Origin: Patescibacteria group bacterium
GTDB lineage: Bacteria; Patescibacteriota; Saccharimonadia; Saccharimonadales; JAUPVS01
NCBI GenBank assembly: GCA_030916945.1
Contig: JAUPVS010000009.1
Span: 1 to 42,781 of the forward strand
Direction of reading: 5' to 3'
Length of the DNA: 42,781 nucleotides
In this document: piece by piece, positions 6,451 through 15,394 of the stretch
Position numbering within the stretch: the stretch's first letter is position 1
Layout: every line of letters begins with the position of its first letter
Notes under the pieces: generated by a model
The model's database searches: none
What the model saw: the letters and a program-made list of their open reading frames with translations, nothing else
Told to the model about the DNA's origin: nothing
Program-made: the position numbers and the translations under genes

Positions 6451-7200
6451 ATGAGATTAATAGTTGATGACCTCTCCGTGAATTACGAAATAAGCGGTAA
6501 AGGACCCTGCTTGCTTATGGTGCATGGCTGGGGCGATGATCAAAAAACATTTGATAAGTTGCGCATAGAGCTCTCTAAGAATTATCTAGTCTTATCAGTT
6601 GACTTGCCAGGATTCGGTGGCACACAGGCGCCAAAAGAAGTGTGGGGGCTTCAGGAATATGGTCGCTTTTTGGCCCACTTCTTAGAAAAGTTACAGCAAA
6701 CACCTTATGCAGTTATCGCCCATTCAAATGGTGCTTCGGTTGCCTTGGTCGCAACATCAGAGGGTTTGCTCACCCCTAGCCGCCTTGTGCTGCTAGGAGC
6801 GGCAGGCATTCGGGACAGAGAAAAAATTAAAAAACACGCCATTAAAGTAATAGCAAAAACTGGTAAGGCTGCTACTTTCTGGTTACCGGAGAGCAAGAAG
6901 AAGTCGTTACGCAAGCGTCTTTATGGTGTTTCTGGATCAGACATGCTGGTTGCTCCGCATCTTCAGGAGACCTTCAAGAAAACTGTCGCCCAAGACGTAC
7001 AAGAGAACGCGTCGCGTGTACGTCTGCCAACCCTTCTAGTATATGGAGACAAAGATACTGCGACGCCGCCGCTTTATGGCGAAATATATTCTTCAAAAAT
7101 GACAAATGCACGCCTCGAAATCGTCACTGGTGCTGGGCACTTTGTGCACAATGACCAGACCGAAAAAGTAACTAAACTTATCAGAGATTTCCTGTCATGA
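6451..7200 (+). CDS. Alpha/beta hydrolase
   Basis: The 249-residue protein has the single-domain alpha/beta hydrolase layout. 'LMVHGWGDDQ' (22-31) forms the oxyanion region, 'IAHSNGASVAL' has the nucleophile Ser92 in A-H-S-N-G (the usual first Gly is Ala), 'YGDKDTATP' carries the acid and 'GAGHFVHND' the catalytic His. No signal peptide is seen. It overlaps the MurF-like gene by 4 nt (ATGA), so the two should be translationally coupled, which suggests a role in cell-envelope metabolism. A TAGTAT box at 6439-6444 ends 6 nt before the ATG, so a promoter may start this operon here. The substrate is unknown. Confidence 0.85.
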   Translation: MRLIVDDLSVNYEISGKGPCLLMVHGWGDDQKTFDKLRIELSKNYLVLSVDLPGFGGTQAPKEVWGLQEYGRFLAHFLEKLQQTPYAVIAHSNGASVALVATSEGLLTPSRLVLLGAAGIRDREKIKKHAIKVIAKTGKAATFWLPESKKKSLRKRLYGVSGSDMLVAPHLQETFKKTVAQDVQENASRVRLPTLLVYGDKDTATPPLYGEIYSSKMTNARLEIVTGAGHFVHNDQTEKVTKLIRDFLS

Positions 7201-8636
7201 TACGCCGGTTAGCGAGTCAGTATGGCATAAACTATGCGACAACGATTGTGTATATGCTGCAGTCGACTGAGTACCAGGTAAGACCATACCTAGCCTGGTA
7301 TCGTCGGGTAGATAACTTTGGAAAGGTCATGAAACGGCGAAAGTTCGCCAAAACAATGGCAGCCCGTATTTTAAGAGCAGGAATGGTGTGCGGGATGCTA
7401 TTCCAAATAGGCCTAGCTATACTGCTGTTTTTGTTTGGGTCTAGTAAAGACGAGCTAGTTTTGCAAGCTTTAGGTATTCTGATTGCGCTGGCTTCCCCAC
7501 AGGTATGGGCGCGAATGATAATTATACCGTTGTGGGCTGGTAAAAAATTAATCACCGAACCAAAACACCAGAAGCAAATAAAGGCATCAGAACGAATATT
7601 CAGGGATCATCCCGGGGTTAAAATTGCCGTTCTCGGTAGCTACGGCAAAACAACGATGAAAGAGTTGCTGGTAACGGTCCTTAGCGAAGAAAAGGTTGTT
7701 GCAGCCACTCCCGCAAACAAAAATGTGGCAATATCGCACGCCATATTTGCGTCTAAGCTAAAGGGCGATGAAGAGGTTTTGGTAATTGAGTATGGCGAAG
7801 GGGCGCCCGGGGATATCGATAGGTTTGCTTCAATTACGCATCCTGATCTTGCCGTTATTACGGGTCTTGCTCCAGCCCACCTCGATCAGTATCCAACATT
7901 TGAAGCTGCTGCTCAGGATATATTCTCTATCGACCAGTTTGTCGGCCCCAAAGAGGTCTTTGTTAATAGTGAGCCAGAAGCCGTAAAACCGTACTTGCGC
8001 GATGAGTTTGTGAAATATAATTCTAGTTCAATCGGAGACTGGCAGGTTTCGGATGTCAGCGCTAGTATTACAGCCACCTCGTTTAGTTTAAATAATGGCA
8101 AGGACACACTTAAGATACAAAGTGGTCTTTTGGGCGAGCATCAGGTAGGTCCGCTGGCTGCAGTAGCTGTAATTGCGCACAAACTTGGGGTTAGTAAAAA
8201 AGCTATCGAAATAGGTTTGGCCAAAACAACAGCTTTTGAGCACAGATTGCAGCCACGACAACTACATGGTGGCTGGATACTTGATGATACATATAACGGT
8301 AACATTGAAGGTATACGTGCCGGTCTCAAGCTATTATCCAACCTAAAAGCAAAGCGTAAAATTTATGTGACACCAGGCCTTGTTGATCAGGGCGTCGAGA
8401 CAGAGCGTGTGCACCAAGAGATGGGGCAGGCTATTGCCCAGGCTCAGCCTGATGTGGTAGTTCTGATGCAAAATTCAGTAACTGGCTACATTAAAGCTGG
8501 CATGGAACGGGCAGGTTTTAATGGTGAAATTAGGATAGAAGAAGACCCCTTAGAGTTCTACACCAATATTGAGCACTTTATTGCGGCAGGGGATATTGTG
8601 CTAATGCAAAATGACTGGACAGATAATTACAATTAA
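7197..8636 (+). CDS. Membrane-anchored Mur ligase (MurF-like)
   Basis: The 479-residue protein has the central and C-terminal domains of a Mur ligase. The ATP loop is GSYGKTT at 147-153, followed by 'VIEYGEGAPGDIDRF' (equivalent to the E-x-G...GDI stretch of MurF) and 'GWILDDTYNGN' at the start of the C-terminal domain. Mur ligases join amino acids or D-Ala-D-Ala to UDP-MurNAc peptides. In place of the usual N-terminal UDP-sugar-binding domain there are about 145 residues with two hydrophobic segments (about 60-80 and 88-115). The neighbouring Ddl-like gene (44 nt away) supports a MurF-type job. MurT-like or other Mur-type ligases are alternatives. It overlaps the preceding hydrolase gene. 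Confidence 0.75.
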   Translation: MIRRLASQYGINYATTIVYMLQSTEYQVRPYLAWYRRVDNFGKVMKRRKFAKTMAARILRAGMVCGMLFQIGLAILLFLFGSSKDELVLQALGILIALASPQVWARMIIIPLWAGKKLITEPKHQKQIKASERIFRDHPGVKIAVLGSYGKTTMKELLVTVLSEEKVVAATPANKNVAISHAIFASKLKGDEEVLVIEYGEGAPGDIDRFASITHPDLAVITGLAPAHLDQYPTFEAAAQDIFSIDQFVGPKEVFVNSEPEAVKPYLRDEFVKYNSSSIGDWQVSDVSASITATSFSLNNGKDTLKIQSGLLGEHQVGPLAAVAVIAHKLGVSKKAIEIGLAKTTAFEHRLQPRQLHGGWILDDTYNGNIEGIRAGLKLLSNLKAKRKIYVTPGLVDQGVETERVHQEMGQAIAQAQPDVVVLMQNSVTGYIKAGMERAGFNGEIRIEEDPLEFYTNIEHFIAAGDIVLMQNDWTDNYN

Positions 8637-8679
8637 ACTACATTAATTGTATACACTAATTGCTAATACAGGAGCATTT

Positions 8680-9852
8680 ATGAAAACGATTGCGGTTATC
8701 TTTGGAGGAAAGTCAACTGAGCATGATGTTTCCATCATTACGGCACTAGCTAGTGTTATTAAACCACTCGAACTCACTAAGCAATTTCGTGTCGAAGCAA
8801 TATATATTGCCAAAGACGGTTCCTGGTATTGGGATGACAGACTAAAAGATATTAGTCTGTATCGAAGCGACGAAATAAATGACTTCGTGCAGAAGGCACC
8901 CAAAGTTCATTTACTTTTTGACGAAGGATTGACCTTGGTTAAATCAAGTCAATTTGCCGGTCGCAAACAGTATAAAAGGATAGACGTTGTCTTTCCGGCT
9001 ATGCACGGCACGCATGGTGAAGACGGTGAGTTGATGGGTGTATTGCAGATGGCCAGCGTACCATATGTTGGCTGTGACATGGCATCCAGCGCTGTTGCTA
9101 TGGATAAGGTTCTCTCTAAACTCATCGCCCAGTCGCAAGGCCTGGCGACGCCAAAGTTTGTGCACTTCAAGCGCAGCGAGTATTCACGCAATATGACGGA
9201 GACTCTCGAGCGAATTAACAAAGAACTAACTTACCCACTATTTGTTAAGCCGGCGCACCTTGGGTCAAGCATCGGTATCACGAAAGTAAAAACCAAAGAT
9301 GAGCTTAACAACGCGATTGAAGTAGCTTTACATTACGACGACAAAGCTTTGGTAGAGGAAAGCGTTGAAAACTTGGTTGAGGTGACTTTGCCAATCATGG
9401 GTAACGAAGAGCCAATACCGGCCCTGCTTGAACAGCCACTATTAAAGAGCGACGAATTCTTTGACTTTGATACTAAGTACATGCAGGGTGGTAAAAAAGG
9501 CGGCGGCAAGAAGGGTGGCTCAGAGAGCGGCGCTCAGGGTTATAGCAAAATACCCGCAGACCTACCCAAAGATTTGTACGACAAGGCTGTTGAGCTTGGT
9601 CTGTCGGTATACAAGGCCGTTGGCTGTGAGGGGTTCGCGCGCATCGACATGCTTATTAATGGTAAAACCAAGGAGCTGTTTTTTAACGAGATTAATCCTA
9701 TGCCGGGAAGCCTCTACAGCCATAACTGGAACAAAGCCGGCGTTTCAAATGTGCAGCTAGTAACCAAGCTTGTTGAATATGCCGAAGCCCGGTTTCGCGA
9801 TCAGCAAAAAATGGCAACGGCTTTTACGACTAACTACCTTAAACAATTTTAG
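8680..9852 (+). CDS. ddl: D-alanine--D-alanine ligase-like ATP-grasp enzyme
   Basis: The 390-residue protein matches D-Ala-D-Ala ligase along its length: 'AVIFGGKSTEHDVSI' (5-19), 'PAMHGTHGEDGELMGV' (106-121), 'PLFVKPAHLGSSIGI' (186-200) and 'ELFFNEINPMPGSLYS' near the C-terminus. It should make the dipeptide used by the MurF-type step in the cytoplasm. Start ATG 8680 is chosen because AGGAG precedes it. The odd feature is a Gly/Lys-rich insertion at about residues 269-288, between 'FDTKY' and 'SKIPADLP', where Ddl has its omega loop. Specificity (D-Ala, D-Lac or D-Ser as second substrate) cannot be judged from sequence. Confidence 0.85.
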   Translation: MKTIAVIFGGKSTEHDVSIITALASVIKPLELTKQFRVEAIYIAKDGSWYWDDRLKDISLYRSDEINDFVQKAPKVHLLFDEGLTLVKSSQFAGRKQYKRIDVVFPAMHGTHGEDGELMGVLQMASVPYVGCDMASSAVAMDKVLSKLIAQSQGLATPKFVHFKRSEYSRNMTETLERINKELTYPLFVKPAHLGSSIGITKVKTKDELNNAIEVALHYDDKALVEESVENLVEVTLPIMGNEEPIPALLEQPLLKSDEFFDFDTKYMQGGKKGGGKKGGSESGAQGYSKIPADLPKDLYDKAVELGLSVYKAVGCEGFARIDMLINGKTKELFFNEINPMPGSLYSHNWNKAGVSNVQLVTKLVEYAEARFRDQQKMATAFTTNYLKQF

Positions 9853-9861
9853 GAGTTTTAA

Positions 9862-10794
9862 ATGTCATTTCAGCTACAGACATCCGAAGTTTATTTCTGC
9901 GATCAGTTCTTGCCGTTTGACCAAGCAAATGTCAGCATTGCATCCTCATCAGTACTATATGGATTGAGTATCTATACGGTGTTCAACGCGATCTGGAGCA
10001 ACGAGGACCAGCAGCTCAACCTGTTTCGGCTGGAAGATCATTACAGGCGACTCATTAACTCAGCAAAAATCATGGACTTTCACTCGTTTGCCGAAACCTG
10101 GACGTATGAGAAGTTTGAGCAGACCATGAGGGAATTACTGCACCGCAATAATGTACAAGAAGATGTACTGGTGCGCGTTACTGTGTTTATCGATGAGCTT
10201 ACGGCTGGCACTAAGATTCACGGACTTAAGAATAGTGTCAGCGCTTACATCTACCCAATGGGTGAGATTTTACCGCGGGCGGGCATTCATACCTGTGTTT
10301 CGAGTTGGCAGCGTAATTCTGATAATGCTATTCCAGCCCGCGCAAAGGTAAATGGTAGTTATGTAAACGCGTCACTCATGAAAAACGAAGCCTTGCTTAA
10401 CGGCTACGACGAGGCGATAGCGCTTGATGAACACGACCATGTAGCCGAGGGTACGGTAGCAAACCTATTCATTGTGCGCGGAGGGCGATTAATTACTCCC
10501 GATCCATCAACAGATATTCTAGAGGGCATCACACGTACTACTGTGTTTGACCTTGCCAAACATCTGCAAATTCCGACTGATCAACGAGCAATCGATCGTA
10601 GCGAGCTGTATTTGTCAGATGAAATATTTATGTGTGGCAGTTCCGCAAATATCACTCCTGTACTATCTGTTGATAAGCGACCGATTGGTGATGGTGCCAT
10701 CGGACCGATCACCCAGTTGCTGGTAGAACTCTATAAACAAGTCCAACAAAACAAAATTCCTGAGTTTTCTGGCTGGATCACGGTTACTAAATAG
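9862..10794 (+). CDS. Class IV aminotransferase (BCAT / D-amino-acid transaminase family)
   Basis: The 310-residue protein is a fold-type IV PLP enzyme. 'IPARAKVNGSYVNASLMKNE' holds the probable PLP lysine, Lys162. 'GYDEAIALDEHDHVAEGTVA' contains the conserved Glu of the E-G-x-x-x-N-L-F stretch. The family includes branched-chain aminotransferase (IlvE), D-alanine transaminase and aminodeoxychorismate lyase. The N-terminal half and the K-x-x-G-x-Y-x-N motif fit IlvE best. The genome type usually lacks branched-chain synthesis, and the gene follows ddl by 9 nt with a GGAG site. A role in making or recycling D-amino acids for the wall is therefore a fair inference, not a demonstrated one. Confidence 0.85.
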   Translation: MSFQLQTSEVYFCDQFLPFDQANVSIASSSVLYGLSIYTVFNAIWSNEDQQLNLFRLEDHYRRLINSAKIMDFHSFAETWTYEKFEQTMRELLHRNNVQEDVLVRVTVFIDELTAGTKIHGLKNSVSAYIYPMGEILPRAGIHTCVSSWQRNSDNAIPARAKVNGSYVNASLMKNEALLNGYDEAIALDEHDHVAEGTVANLFIVRGGRLITPDPSTDILEGITRTTVFDLAKHLQIPTDQRAIDRSELYLSDEIFMCGSSANITPVLSVDKRPIGDGAIGPITQLLVELYKQVQQNKIPEFSGWITVTK

Positions 10795-10841
10795 AAACGC
10801 TCGTGCTTGCTGACCCTATGGTAAGTTGGCATACTATTGTT

Positions 10842-12083
10842 ATGTTTCCAGAAGACGAGAGAAGTTTTGAGCGGGTCGTACCGTTTGAGCAAATTATTGA
10901 ACCACACTTTGTTTGGAACGATGGTGAGCGTCGCTGGTCTGGCATGTCAATTGATGATCGTCTTTACGGGAAGTTCGAGTTTGATGCCGACGATGCTGGT
11001 GACGCTGCGATTATGGAGTTACTGCACAGTGATCCTGTTCAAAGACTAGCAATGATTGAGCAACTAGTCTTGCCCAAGGGTATTGCCACGCGGCCTGAAA
11101 CGACAGATTTTACACGTTTTGAACACTCTGTGGGCTGCATGCTACTAACTCGTAAGTTAGGTGGTAGCTCTGAGCAACAAATACGTGCCTTAATGCACGA
11201 CATTTCTCAAACCGCTTTTTCTCACTTGGGTGACTGGCTGGAGCAGGGTATGGATGGGGACGATAACCATCACGATAGCGTTCAAAAAGAGTATATGCTG
11301 AAGTTTGGCATAGATGATATTTTGGCGGCACATGGTTTTGATTTTGATGACGTGTTTGACCCGACAATTCAAGATTTTGTAGAGCGGCCTTCGCCCGACT
11401 TATGTATCGACCGAGTTGATTATTCGCTACGAGAATTTGCCCGCTGGACGTGCCCCGATGACGTAGCCGGATTAATTGACGAGTTGCGTGTGCAAGACGA
11501 CATGATTGTATTCACCAATCAAGCCTCGGCCCGGCTATTCTCTGATAGCTACCAAAAATTATTCTGGCGACATTGGGCAGAATATAATCACGCAATTCGG
11601 GAGACAATCTTTTTCTCGGCTATTAAGCAGTCGATTGAGGAGGGGGTAATTAGCAAGGAAGATATGTATAGTGTTGACCCAGCCATCATGGTTAAGATGG
11701 AGCTGTGGGGTAGTGAGACGGTTCAAGATTTGCTGTATCTGGCAAGTATGACAGAGTTGGATTACGGTATCATCAAAGGCACCAAAGATGCCTTGCGGGT
11801 GGATGCCTTTGCCAACGATAACGAGCACATATATATGCTAACGCGACCGTTTAAACCTCGCTACGTCGACCCCAGTTTTATTGATGACGATGGTTCGCGC
11901 CTAGTTTTAAGTTGGATCGACGGCGATCACCGTGCCTCCAATGAAATCCATATAAGCGCCTCAGAATGGCACGCCGGTAGAGTCTTTTTTGAAAAAATTG
12001 GTGACCATCTTCTTTCGTTTGCGCGTATACCGGTTGAACCCGAAGTAAAGAAAGTTCTGAGCCAACTGCCTGACTTCGCCTAA
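10842..12083 (+). CDS. HD-domain phosphohydrolase (SAMHD1/dNTPase-like)
   Basis: The 413-residue protein has the pattern of dNTPase-like HD proteins: 'VQRLAMIEQLVLP', 'TDFTRFEHSVGCMLLTRKL', the HD pair in 'ALMHDISQTAFSHLGDWL' and 'CIDRVDYSLREFARW'. These enzymes bind metal through the two His/Asp motifs and commonly cleave dNTPs or other phosphorylated nucleotides. The C-terminal 150 residues are not recognised. An in-frame GTG exists at 10803, but a CATACT box (10830-10835) ends 6 nt before the ATG at 10842, so the shorter start is preferred. It is probably transcribed separately from the aminotransferase gene upstream. Confidence 0.8.
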   Translation: MFPEDERSFERVVPFEQIIEPHFVWNDGERRWSGMSIDDRLYGKFEFDADDAGDAAIMELLHSDPVQRLAMIEQLVLPKGIATRPETTDFTRFEHSVGCMLLTRKLGGSSEQQIRALMHDISQTAFSHLGDWLEQGMDGDDNHHDSVQKEYMLKFGIDDILAAHGFDFDDVFDPTIQDFVERPSPDLCIDRVDYSLREFARWTCPDDVAGLIDELRVQDDMIVFTNQASARLFSDSYQKLFWRHWAEYNHAIRETIFFSAIKQSIEEGVISKEDMYSVDPAIMVKMELWGSETVQDLLYLASMTELDYGIIKGTKDALRVDAFANDNEHIYMLTRPFKPRYVDPSFIDDDGSRLVLSWIDGDHRASNEIHISASEWHAGRVFFEKIGDHLLSFARIPVEPEVKKVLSQLPDFA

Positions 12084-12089
12084 GTACGG

Positions 12090-12095
12090 TATAAT
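12090..12095 (+). promoter_or_regulatory. -10 box of leuS (leaderless arrangement)
   Basis: A perfect TATAAT lies 8 nt before the leuS ATG at 12104. Transcription starting about 7 nt after the box would begin at or next to the start codon. No Shine-Dalgarno site lies between. Confidence 0.7.
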
Positions 12096-12103
12096 GACCC
12101 CAT

Positions 12104-14986
12104 ATGAAACGCTATAATCCCAAAGAGCTGGAGCCCAAGTGGCAAAAAAAATGGTTGGCTGACAAAACTTACGCCGCTGTCGACTTTGACACCAAGCGCC
12201 CCAAATACGTTATGCTAACCGAATTTCCGTACCCTTCGGGTGACGGTTTGCACCTGGGTCACACCCGCGAATATACGCTGGGTGACATCATGGCTCGCCA
12301 CAAACGCCAGACCGGACACAATGTTCTATACCCAATGGGCTACGACGCTTTTGGTTTGCCTACCGAAAACTTTGCCATCAAGCACAAGATTGCCCCACAG
12401 GTGGCCACCAAGAGCAATACCGATAACTTCCTAAAGCAGTTTCAGTCGCTCGGTTTTAGCTTTGACTGGGATCGAATGGTCAACACCACCGACCCAAGTT
12501 ATTACAAATGGACGCAGTGGCTGTTTTTGCAATTCTTTAACAAAGGCTTGGCTTACCAGGACGAGGTTGATATTAACTGGTGCCCGCACTGTAAAACCGG
12601 TTTAGCTAACGAAGAAGTCGTTAACAGCCGTCACGAACGTTGCGACACTTTGGTCGAAAAGAAAACTCTAAAGCAGTGGATGCTGCGCATTACCGACTAC
12701 GCCGACCGCTTAATTGACGGCCTACAAGACGTTGACTATCCTAGCCGGATTGCCGACCAACAAGTTAACTGGATCGGCCGCAGCAAGGGCGCCGAGGTTG
12801 ATTTTGCCATGGGTGAACATACCATTAAAGTCTTCACTACCCGTCCTGACACCTTGTTTGGCGCCACCTTTGTGGTGTTGGCGCCCGAGCACCCGCTGGT
12901 GGAACAAATCACTACGGCTGAACACAAAGCCGCCGTTAATAGTTACATTAAGGCTACCCAGGCCAAGACCGAAATTGAACGGCAAGACACCAACCGCGAA
13001 AAGACCGGTGTCTTTACTGGCGCCCATGCTATTAATCCGGTTAATGGCGAAAAGGTTCCGGTTTGGATTGCCGACTATGTGCTAACAGGCTACGGCACCG
13101 GCGCCATTATGGCCGTGCCAGCTCATGACGAACGTGACTTTGCCTTTGCCCAGAAGTTCGAGATTCCAATTAAACCAGTTATTGCGCCAGAGTATATTGA
13201 CCTGGTTACACCCACACGCGAAGGTGTTAAGTTTGTCGAAAGAGAGGTTGCCCACCTTATAGTTAAGCACCCCACAGACGATAAATACTTGCTATTGAAG
13301 CGTGTTTCTTGGGATACGCCGTCGTACAGTTTTATTGTGGGCGGTCGCGATAAAGGCGAGACTTTTGCCGATGCGGCTGTGCGCGAATTGTTAGAAGAAG
13401 CCGGTTACAAGCACCCGGGCGAGGTTGTCGAGCTGGGTCATTCTTTTTACACCGAGTTCTATCACGAGCATAAAAAGCTGAATCGCCGTGCCTACTTGCA
13501 CAACTTCTACACCCAGCTAAAAGACTTAGACCAAGATCCGGTTTCTGAAGAAGAGAGCCAGATTAATCAAGTCGTTTGGGTTGATCGTAATGAGGTCATC
13601 GACCTGGTTCATGGCGAAGGACCGAAAGAAGTTTTTCGACAACTTATTGATGAACCAGCTGCCTATGGTGGCGAAGGTATTATGATCAACTCTGGCAAAT
13701 ATGATGGCCTGACTTCGTCCGAAGCGCGCGACAAAATCGTGGCCGATTTGGCCAAGGCAGGTAAGGGCAAAGAGCGCATTAACTACCGTCTGCGCGATTG
13801 GATCTTTAGCCGCCAGCACTATTGGGGCGAACCGATTCCGATTATTCACTGTCCTAAAGATGGCGCCGTGGCCGTACCCGACAACCAGTTGCCAGTTGAG
13901 TTACCGCCAGTTGAACACTATGAACCAACCGACACCGGCGAAAGCCCGTTGGCTGCCATTGAAGATTGGGTAAACACCACCTGTCCAACCTGTGGTGGCC
14001 CGGCTAAGCGCGAAACTGACACCATGCCCAACTGGGCCGGCTCGTCTTGGTACTACTTGCGTTATTACGACGCTCACAACGACAAGGCCTTTGCCGATCG
14101 CAAAAAACTAGAATACTGGGGTGCGGTCGACATGTACTTGGGCGGCATGGAACACACCACCTTGCACTTGTTGTACTCACGTTTCTGGCATCAGTTCTTT
14201 TATGATCAGGGCTTAGTGCCAACGCCCGAACCTTACATGGCGCGCCGCGGTCAGGGGATTATCTTGGCAGCCGATGGCACCAAGATGAGTAAGAGCAAGG
14301 GCAATATTGTTAACCCTAGCGAGATTATTGACCAAGGTTATGGTGCCGACTCAGTGCGCCTGGCGATTGCTTTCTTGGCACCGTTTGACCAAACCACGCC
14401 GTGGAGCCCCGAGGGAGTTGGTGGTACTTTTAGATTCCTGCAACGGGTATGGACGTTGACGCAAGAATACTTGGAAGCAAATTCTAAAGCAGAAAAAGTA
14501 AATCCTAAATTAAGGACGGCAACGCACAAGGCAATCAAAAAGGTCAGTCATGATCTAAGTGACATGGGCTTTAATACGGCCGTATCGGCGCTGATGGAAT
14601 ATGTTAACGAGTTATATAAAATCAAGGCCGATGACGGCTACCAGGCGACCAACTGGCCAGAGAGCCTAGAAGTGCTACTAAAACTGTTGGCCCCATTTGC
14701 ACCGCACATCAGCGAAGAGCTGTGGCAGCAATTAGGGCACAAAGAAACCATCCATACATCGGAATGGCCGGTTTATGACGAACAGTACCTAGTCTCTAAT
14801 ACGATGACGATTGTTGTACAGGTAAATGGTAAAGTCCGATCGACGTTGGTTGTGGCCAGCGAAAATGACGAGGCTAGCATCGTGTCTGCCGCTAAGGCCG
14901 ATAAAAAAGTCGCCAGCTACTTAAGTGGCAAACAAGTCCGTAAGACAATTTACGTCCCCGGTAAGCTTGTTAGCTTTGTGGTGTAG
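12104..14986 (+). CDS. leuS: Leucyl-tRNA synthetase with inserted Nudix domain
   Basis: The 960-residue protein charges tRNA-Leu. Class I signatures are HLGH at 50-53 and KMSKS at 727-731. The CP1 editing domain contains 'TRPDTLFGATF' and 'GTGAIMAVPAHDERDF', and 'RLRDWIFSRQHYWGEPIP' opens the second half of the catalytic core. Typical bacterial LeuRS has about 860 residues. The excess is explained by about 140 residues (374-515) between the end of the editing region ('IPIKPVI') and 'EGIMINSGKYDGL'. This insert has a perfect Nudix box at Gly413-Tyr435 (G-x5-E-x7-R-E-L-x-E-E-x-G-Y). The frame is intact across both joints. The end overlaps a convergent gene by 17 nt. Confidence 0.95.
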   Translation: MKRYNPKELEPKWQKKWLADKTYAAVDFDTKRPKYVMLTEFPYPSGDGLHLGHTREYTLGDIMARHKRQTGHNVLYPMGYDAFGLPTENFAIKHKIAPQVATKSNTDNFLKQFQSLGFSFDWDRMVNTTDPSYYKWTQWLFLQFFNKGLAYQDEVDINWCPHCKTGLANEEVVNSRHERCDTLVEKKTLKQWMLRITDYADRLIDGLQDVDYPSRIADQQVNWIGRSKGAEVDFAMGEHTIKVFTTRPDTLFGATFVVLAPEHPLVEQITTAEHKAAVNSYIKATQAKTEIERQDTNREKTGVFTGAHAINPVNGEKVPVWIADYVLTGYGTGAIMAVPAHDERDFAFAQKFEIPIKPVIAPEYIDLVTPTREGVKFVEREVAHLIVKHPTDDKYLLLKRVSWDTPSYSFIVGGRDKGETFADAAVRELLEEAGYKHPGEVVELGHSFYTEFYHEHKKLNRRAYLHNFYTQLKDLDQDPVSEEESQINQVVWVDRNEVIDLVHGEGPKEVFRQLIDEPAAYGGEGIMINSGKYDGLTSSEARDKIVADLAKAGKGKERINYRLRDWIFSRQHYWGEPIPIIHCPKDGAVAVPDNQLPVELPPVEHYEPTDTGESPLAAIEDWVNTTCPTCGGPAKRETDTMPNWAGSSWYYLRYYDAHNDKAFADRKKLEYWGAVDMYLGGMEHTTLHLLYSRFWHQFFYDQGLVPTPEPYMARRGQGIILAADGTKMSKSKGNIVNPSEIIDQGYGADSVRLAIAFLAPFDQTTPWSPEGVGGTFRFLQRVWTLTQEYLEANSKAEKVNPKLRTATHKAIKKVSHDLSDMGFNTAVSALMEYVNELYKIKADDGYQATNWPESLEVLLKLLAPFAPHISEELWQQLGHKETIHTSEWPVYDEQYLVSNTMTIVVQVNGKVRSTLVVASENDEASIVSAAKADKKVASYLSGKQVRKTIYVPGKLVSFVV

Positions 14987-15272
14987 GTAAGTAGGGGTCG
15001 AGCGTAGTTGGCTCGGCTGGTCCATATTGGGCACAACTGCTCATGTATGAGTCGCGATTTTCTTCGCAATACTCTTCGTGTGTTGGTGGCAGGTCTCGTT
15101 GGTCGAGCTGTTCGGCATAGTCGGGCAATACGTTGGCGGCAATAGCGCCGACGGTAATAAGACCCGAGGCGGCCAGACAGACAATGCCAGCCCAACGCTT
15201 TTTATTAGCGTTGTCGGGAAGCGACAACTGATCAACAAGATCTCTTTCGGCTCGCACCAATGAAGGATTCAT
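14970..15272 (-). CDS. Small single-pass membrane protein, unknown
   Basis: The 100-residue protein from the ATG at 15272 starts MNPSLVRAERDLVDQLSLP. It has a membrane segment at about 28-47 ('AGIVCLAASGLITVGAIAAN') and a polar tail with two cysteines, probably outside the cell. Longer in-frame starts exist at 15308, but a TATTAT box (minus, 15280-15285) ends 7 nt before 15272. The 3' end overlaps the leuS 3' end by 17 nt on the opposite strand. No family is recognised. Confidence 0.6.
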   Translation of the reverse strand: MNPSLVRAERDLVDQLSLPDNANKKRWAGIVCLAASGLITVGAIAANVLPDYAEQLDQRDLPPTHEEYCEENRDSYMSSCAQYGPAEPTTLDPYLPTPQS

Positions 15273-15316
15273 AAACACCATAATACAACAAAATATTATA
15301 AAAGTCAATATTGGTA

Positions 15317-15345
15317 TTGAATTTTAAGGGGTAATGCGCTAGAAT
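15317..15345 (+). promoter_or_regulatory. Promoter of the rpmF-nusB-rnc operon
   Basis: TTGAAT (15317-15322) and TAGAAT (15340-15345) are separated by exactly 17 nt, upstream of the bL32 gene. Unlike most genes here, the message would have a leader of about 40 nt. Confidence 0.7.
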
Positions 15346-15394
15346 AAGCGTAAGTCTATCAGATAAAATTCAGAATAAAGGAGTATTTTTTAAC

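Noticed and set aside
13223-13648. Interpretation of the Nudix segment as a separate gene or assembly chimera
   Set aside because: The reading frame is continuous, there is no internal start with a ribosome site, and both flanking LeuRS parts are complete and in register.
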